From positions 57,162,713 to 57,226,712 of the forward strand of contig CM069871.1 of NCBI GenBank assembly GCA_036172665.1: 64,000 nucleotides of DNA, given 5' to 3'. The position numbers and the translations under genes were made by a program. This document shows, one piece after another, positions 58,974 to 64,000 of this stretch. This DNA is from Prosopocoilus inquinatus (taxonomy: Eukaryota; Arthropoda; Insecta; Coleoptera; Lucanidae). The stretch's first letter is position 1. The number at the start of each line of letters is the position of its first letter. The notes below the pieces were generated by a model that worked only from the letters and a program-made list of their open reading frames with translations, was not told where the DNA came from and made no database searches.

Positions 58974-60257
58974 GTGGACGCCACCATCACCTCAGCTGCT
59001 GTCTGCAGTTTAGTCGACTACATTCAAGAATCTTTCGAAGAAAAATGTTACGCGCAAGCTTCATTCTATGATCTCACCAAGGCGTTTGACTGTGTGTCCC
59101 ACGATCTACTCTTGCGCAAACTGCAATTTTTAAATTTTGGCAAGGAGAGCCTAAATCTAATCAATTCTTATCTTGTAGGACGCTCACAGTATGTTACGTA
59201 AAACAGCAAGTCATCAACTAGACTGCCTATTAAACACGAGTTCCACAAGGATCTGTTCTTGGCCCAATTTTATTTTTAACTTTTATAAATGACTTATCGT
59301 CGAAAATAACAGATAACGCCTAGATAGTTTTGTTTGCAGATAATACCTGTACTCTCTGTAAGAGCAATTCCCTTGAAAATTTAGATACCCAAGTAAGGGA
59401 CACACATGTCAACGTCCTGGATTGGTTTTGATCTAATTTGCTAAGCACTAAAACAGCTAAAACTCAAAAATTGATCTTCACTCTTCGCCCACTCGACTCC
59501 CAGCCTGCACCCATAAAATATTTAGGTATTCATTTGGACTCGAAATTAACGTGGGTGGAGCATATCTCACAACTGTCAAAAAAACTTAATATTGGTATCT
59601 TTATGCTACGTAATCTAAAAAATGTTGTACCTTTTGAAACGCTAGTAAAAGCATATTACGCAAATTTCTACTCTCACATGTCATATGCAGTTTTGTGTTG
59701 GGGTGGCTCCACTCACGCTTCATAAGTTTTTCGCATCCAGAGACGATGTATCAGAGTGATCGCAGGACTGGGACCTGTACACTGTTGCAAAAGAAAATTT
59801 ATTGAATTTAAACTGTTGACGTTTCCTTCGTTATATATATTTACCTGTCTACTACATATAAAAACAAATTTGTCATTATATAAAAGAAATGAAGATTTTC
59901 ATAGTTACAATACCCGAAACAAGAATGATCTGTTAACTAATCACAGTCGAATACAGAGGTCGAGAGATGGTGTTAATTATTTTGGTATTAAATTTTTTAA
60001 CGTTTTACCACGCAATATTCAAAATCTTACAACCCTGCAATTTAAAACCACCATAAAAAAATATCTCTTGCAAAAAGCACTCTACAATATTCAAGAATTT
60101 TTGAATAATGATTTCATTGATTTAATTCCGTCAACTTGTACTTCCCAGCAGGCTGGTCACTAGTTACCAACTACCCCTCAAATTTTCTTTATTGTGTATG
60201 TTGCGGCCGTTAGTATTTTTTTAGTTAGTAATTTTTATCATCAATAAATATTATTAT
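58974..60257 (+). pseudogene. Non-LTR reverse transcriptase, 5'-truncated
   Basis: Plus strand: VDYIQESFEEKCYAQASFYD then LTKAFDCVSHDLL (RT palm, first Asp), then after stops RVPQGSVLGPILFLTFINDL with one shift; the catalytic block has decayed to VLFADNTC (about 59330, YADD expected). Next come PIKYLGIHLDSKLTWVEHIS (59510), LVKAYYANFYSHMSYAVLCW, and a tail FHSYNTRNKNDLLTNHSRIQ and YFGIKFFNVLPRNIQNL (60163). The 3' end is AATAAATATTATTATTATT, an (ATT)n tail. It is jockey/CR1-group in type. The missing N-terminus and several stops make it inactive. It ends directly against a ribozyme repeat. Confidence 0.82.
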
Positions 60258-60391
60258 TATTAACATATAAAATAGCGACATCTTACTATCGCTTTTTGAC
60301 CTAACATTGCAGTAGGATAGACAAATTGAAGCGGGATTTGCTCCTAATGAGTCCCCCATGCAAGGCGGCCATGCTTGCTGTCAAAGCATAA
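60258..60391 (-). repeat. Retrozyme-like repeat, partial inverted unit
   Basis: About 134 bp of the 313-bp family (TAGCGACATCTTACTATCGC through CATGCTTGCTGTCAAAGCAT), in inverted orientation to the unit at 60392. It has no hammerhead. Together they form a large hairpin centred at 60391. Confidence 0.85.
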
Positions 60392-60690
60392 TGACAGCAA
60401 GCATGGCTGCCTTGCATGGGGGACTCATTAGGAGCAAATCCCGCTTCAATTTGTCTATCCTACTGCAATGTTAGGTCAAAAAGCGATAGTAAGATGTCGC
60501 TATTTTATATGTTCATCATTCTTACATCGCATTTGCGAATAAATTGGGCAAGTCGTTTTTGGTCTGCAGTGGGAATGTCGAGCTACGTTTCTGCTGAAGA
60601 AGCCCCAAGCAGGGCTGAAACAGCTGTCCAGAGGCTGCTCGAGGTTCTCACTGCAATCAAAAACGATTTGCACAAAATTTTTCTAAAAAA
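60392..60690 (+). repeat. Retrozyme-like repeat, full-length unit
   Basis: The plus-strand unit runs from GACAGCAAGCATGGC through GGAGCAAATCCCGC, the hammerhead at 60588, CTGCTCGAGGTTCTCACTGC and CACAAAATTTTTC. It ends in an (ATT)n run (60693-60713). Confidence 0.87.
60588..60634 (+). ncRNA. Type I hammerhead ribozyme, complete
   Basis: Stem I strand TTTCTG (60588-60593), core CTGAAGA (60594-60600), stem II AGCCC/GGGCT (60601-60605 with 60612-60616), GAAA (60617-60620), stem III CAGCTG (60621-60626), then T and C (60627-60628), stem I strand CAGAGG (60629-60634). Predicted cleavage after C60628. Every invariant position is present. Confidence 0.88.
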
Positions 60691-60713
60691 AATTATTATT
60701 ATTATTATTATCA

Positions 60714-61058
60714 TTTTCCCTGGTCTGCATTGTCGTCGCTGCGAGGTCTTCGGACGCCGTCGAAGTCGTCACCAGCAACCTAAGTAATGGTCCGACCCTG
60801 TCCGTTATTCACCCCATTCAAGGCAACGCAGAAGCTTTCATTGCGACGCGTTCCCGACAACCCGAACTGACAGAGAAAACCCTCGACCTCCAGAGATCAA
60901 CTTAACTCTAATCTAAATCAAATAAAGAGGTATATTTTTGTAAATTCTACCTACGCCTCTATAAACTGGAGGTCTCCTCGTGACATTGTCAAGGCCATCC
61001 GTGATATGGTCTAATCTTTTCGTGACAATATGGTAGGAATTTGTTGGCGGTCTGTATA
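60714..61058. other. GC-richer unassigned stretch
   Basis: It is richer in GC than its neighbours and has AATAAA at about 60918. It might be the end of an LTR or gene-derived sequence, but no partner copy or domain was recognised. Confidence 0.35.
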
Positions 61059-61330
61059 CCGGGTGTTCTTTTACTGTGTGCAAATAGTTAAACCTGTAAT
61101 ACATCATCACGAATGGCAACGATTGAACTAGTATTTTCCTAACAAAAAGTTAATAGTTTTCGAGAAAAATGCATTGGCAGATTTTTACTAAATCGTTTGA
61201 GAACTACTGACACAGCTAACGAATGAATGGTAGGCCGCGCCACCTGTTTGAACGAGGACGCGAATATAGGTCAATGTTTCACGTTGAAACATCTGTTGGA
61301 TTCATATGACGCCTATTAATAGATCGTAAC
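61059..61330. mobile_element. MITE-B, left part of a split copy
   Basis: Starts after TA with CCGGGTGTTCTTTTACTG (one change from CAGGGTG) and follows MITE-B to GATCGTAAC. The rest of the same copy resumes at 63056 at the expected next position (GCCTGGATT). Confidence 0.8.
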
Positions 61331-61448
61331 AATAATAATAATTGAAGTTTGTTCTTGTCCGATGAAAATTGTAAGTACAATATATAGCGAAACGTTGAGT
61401 GTGTTCATTTTTCTGTCCGGTTTGAGATTAAAAAAAAACTTTGTACTT
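61331..61448 (-). repeat. Palindrome-family fragment with decayed hammerhead-like part
   Basis: It shares TTGAAGTTTGTTCTTGTCCG and GTAAGTACAAT with 12985-13030 and then jumps to ATAGCGAAACGTTGAGTGTG and GTCCGGTTTGAGAT of the right arm, ending TTTGTACTTA. The centre with the CTGA core is deleted. Confidence 0.65.
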
Positions 61449-61458
61449 ATAATAATAA

Positions 61459-61510
<52 letters not shown>
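61449..61510. repeat. (TAA)n microsatellite, the 3' tail of the adjacent retroelement
   Basis: About 20 TAA units with one interruption. Read on the minus strand it is (ATT)n directly after AATAAAC, the 3' tail of the non-LTR element that follows. Confidence 0.85.
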
Positions 61511-61511
<1 letters not shown>

Positions 61512-63055
61512 TTTATTTCTCAACAGTCATATAAACTAATTACGGGGAAAAGCTTAAAAATAAGTAATACAATTCAACAAGAGAAATTAAGTTAGAATAA
61601 ATTGCAGGTGCAATATACACTACTGCAGTAAGAAGAAAAAAGCTGAAAGCGTAGATGCAACATACATACTAAAATACAAATATAGATCTGCTAAGAACTA
61701 ACTACAGCAGGCAATCGTTAACGCATGAAACAATTTTTTTAAAATCAGAGTGAAAAATATCAACTCCGTAATTAATACTGTTAAGTGTTTTACACATGCT
61801 GATAACAGGAGAATGAAAATAATAATTGGTATGCGCCTGATCACATTTAAAAGTTGTGGAAATTTTAGAATTTAGTCTTGGAATACAAAAGTTTAGCATG
61901 CGGAGTAAACAAGGATCATTTATAATTCCATGTACCAGTTTAAATAAAAATATTACTGCAGAAATGTTCCTGTGAGTACCTAGCTTCTTAAAGTTAAATT
62001 CATTTAGAAGTTGATCATAAATAATGTGAACATCTGGATAATGTTTAAATTTTACGAAAAATAAGTATTTTAGGAAACGTTTTTGTAATTGTTCCAATAT
62101 ATTGATATAAATACGACAATGTGGTGACTATAATGGGGCGCAATAATCTAATTTACTGCGAATAAAAGAATTATACAATATAACCAGGCCGTCGATTTGT
62201 CTAAAGTCACGACGTGATCTAATAATGAAACCTAATAGTTTGTTGCAGTCAGAATGTAATCTCCGTATGTTGCCATTAAACGTTAGTTTCACATCAAAAA
62301 TTATACCTAAATCGGTAAATTCATTGCATCTTTCCAAAAATGAGGCGTTGTTGTTATAGTTGTGAGTTATGATTGTCTTCCTTCGAGTGAATGTCATAAT
62401 CTTACACTTATTTAAGTTAAGTTCTAGTTTGTTTTCATCACACCAACCCGCTAAGGAGTCCAAGTCTTTTTGAATTAATTCACAATCGGCTTCTGAGTTT
62501 ATAGCACCATAAATTTTAAAGTCGTCAGCATATAACAAATTATTGGAATTAACACTGTCACTGATGTCATTAATGAATATAAGGAACATAAGTGGTCCGA
62601 TATTTGAGACCTGAGGTACTCCTGATTTTGCAAGAAAAGTAGATTTGTAACCACGGTATTCAGTAAATAGCGATCTGTTATGCAGGTAACTTCGCAAAAG
62701 TGAAATAACATCTGGATGGAGACCAAATTGTTGTAGCTTGGTTAATAAAATTTCATGATGTATTCGGTCGAATGCCTTACTGAAGTCAGTACATATTACG
62801 TCCACTTGCTATTTGGAGTGCATCGCTTCATAAGTAAATTGGGTGAAATTCAAAAGATTAGTTATTGTGCTCCGACCTCTCATGAAGTCATGCTGTTTGG
62901 TAGATAACATATTCCGTATGTGATTATAAATTCTGTTGGAAAGCATAATTTCAAAACTCTTTGCAAAATTCGAGATTAGTGCAATAGGTCTGTAATTTGA
63001 GACTAAGTCCTTGGTTCCAGATTTATGTTTTGGGCAATCAACAATCAACACATTT
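61511..63055 (-). pseudogene. Non-LTR reverse transcriptase, 5'-truncated, one frame with two stops
   Basis: Minus strand from 63051: CPKHKSGTKDLVSNYRPIAL, LSTKQHDFMRGRSTITNLLN, a stop at 62809-62811, then VDVICTDFSKAFDRIHHEIL (RT palm), KSGVPQVSNIGPLMFLIF (the usual GVPQGS has V for G), NLLYADDFKIYGAINSEADC (catalytic YADD), LDSLAGWCDENKLELNLNKC, FTDLGIIFDVKLTFNGNIRR, SFIRSKLDYCAPL, a stop at 62128-62130 where Trp (TGG to TAG) is expected, and EQLQKRFLKYLFFVKFKHYP to 61702. All blocks stay in one frame, so decay is slight. AATAAA and an (ATT)n tail close the element. It belongs to the same group as 43745-46200 (shared YADDFKIY-type palm). It lies inside MITE-B, next to a palindrome-family fragment. 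Confidence 0.86.
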
Positions 63056-63744
63056 TAACAAAACGCCTGGATTTATTAAAATAAATAAATGCAATTTCAC
63101 TCTAAATGATTACAATGTATTTTCAAATTATAAATAAATAACAAATAAATCGACGATACTGGACGAAAAATGCGGGTGAGTTAAATAATATCATTGTCAT
63201 CCATCGTTTTATTTTTCGCATATTTTACCCTCACAAAATTTAATAATTGATTGATATTTTAAAGTTAAATTATTCTCTCATGCGTTTGATGAGTCGCAAT
63301 TTCGCATCGTTTTATGACCCATTTACCGCGATCATTTTTTGCAATTTTTTTCACAATGCATAAATTTTCGAATCTATTCATCGATGTTTGACATTCTAAA
63401 ATAAGTAAACGTAACATAACTTCGCCCAGTGAATTAAAAGTTTAAATACAGTAATTAATAAACGATATCAGTGATTATTATTACGAGACGTTGCGGAATC
63501 GGTTTGAATGCTGGACTCCTTTTACAATCGGTGCAGTGTCGGTGGATGTGTTCCATAGATTATAGAGGAAAGCATCACTAACCTTGCTATATTTCTTTCT
63601 CGCTCATTTCAGCAGATCTAAACGAGTGGTACCTCCGAAATTTTTTGGCTGTGATACAGCAGCCACCAGAAAATATGCGGAGAAGGTAGCATTTCATGTA
63701 CTTATACTGAGGTTTTTTATTTGCACACAATAAAAAAAATCCTA
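63056..63744. mobile_element. MITE-B, right part of the split copy
   Basis: It continues MITE-B from AACGCCTGGATT through TGCGGGTGAGTTAAATAAT and GGTAGCATTTCATGTACTTA to TTGCACACAATAAAAAAAATCC, followed by TA. Confidence 0.8.
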
Positions 63745-64000
63745 TAAAGGGTGTCTCAAAACCTCTGTCTTTAAATGAAACTGCAAGTTCCTCGTTACAT
63801 AAGAGATTAATTCTCCAAATCTGAAAGTTTTTGCCCAAAAATGAAAAACTGACCTATCACAAGCGAGCGCAGTCCCTTTGTTTTGAAACCTGTACTTGGA
63901 TTACTTATTTCAGCAATTTATTCCGATAAAATCAATAAACCGCAATAAAACTTTTTATTTACGTGTAGAAGAACTCGATCAAGATCTTATTGTATAAGAA
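63745..64000. other. Window end, possible start of another repeat
   Basis: TAAAGGGTGTCTCAAAACC at 63745 looks like the first bases of a TA-flanked repeat of the CAGGGTGTC type; the other end is outside the window or lost. No gene. Confidence 0.4.

Noticed and set aside
60416..60787. 123-residue open frame over the ribozyme repeat
   Set aside because: Similar frames appear on both strands of other copies (for example 26549-26845, 39413-39607) because the repeat is well conserved as RNA or DNA; no protein family fits and the frames are interrupted in most copies.
1..64000. CRISPR arrays, bacterial operons, ribosome binding sites
   Set aside because: The sequence is eukaryotic: short GT-AG introns, animal transposons, no regularly spaced short repeats with unique spacers.

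Overview
This window is AT-rich eukaryotic DNA built almost entirely from transposable elements, most of them decayed and many nested in each other. The mix (mariner with a DD34D core, PIF/Harbinger with its Myb-like partner gene, hAT-type and TA-flanked non-autonomous elements, Penelope-like elements, R1-clade and other non-LTR retrotransposons) together with short GT-AG introns points to an arthropod, most likely an insect. I recognise no conserved single-copy host gene, tRNA, rRNA or CRISPR array. The best hint of a host gene is a CpG-rich stretch at 29400-30500 with several good splice donors on the minus strand.

Layout. 1-5000: a Penelope-like fragment, a ribozyme-repeat copy, a non-LTR 3' end and an 864-bp terminal-inverted-repeat (TIR) element. 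5000-11000: a 604-bp foldback, four pieces of a TA-flanked family called MITE-B here, and an element made of ATTCGCC-like motifs with an 8-bp target-site duplication (TSD). 11380-14260: a duplicated segment and several palindromes. 14668-15953: mariner copy 1. 16814-18383: a hAT-type element holding a second TIR element. 18855-19568: a Tc1/mariner-like remnant. 21546-23944: a nearly whole Harbinger transposon with convergent Myb-like and transposase genes. 24000-34000: mostly unassigned, with the CpG-rich region and a possible LTR. 34632-36408: a long-TIR foldback. 37540-38520: a degenerate minisatellite. 38851-42549: a large element with 14-bp flanking repeats, which holds mariner copy 2 and a cluster of ribozyme repeats. 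43745-50330: two non-LTR remnants, the second split by MITE-B. 51950-57115: a Penelope-like element whose terminal repeat is split by a TACCCG-rich hAT-type element, itself split by an R1-clade retrotransposon. 58262-64000: palindromes, non-LTR copies, an inverted pair of ribozyme repeats and another split MITE-B.

The most interesting system is a repeat with a 313-bp unit that carries a textbook type I hammerhead self-cleaving ribozyme: core CTGAAGA or CTGATGA, a 5-bp stem II, GAAA, a self-complementary CAGCTG stem III, a GTC or GTA cleavage site and a pairing stem I. Six loci-level copies are present, one of them a head-to-tail dimer, some in inverted pairs. This matches the known class of animal retrozymes (small non-autonomous elements that spread through self-cleaved circular RNA). 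Penelope-like reverse transcriptases, proposed helpers for such elements, occur in the same window, and two other families here (a palindrome family and the Penelope terminal repeat) carry hammerhead-like cores. Function is inferred from sequence only.
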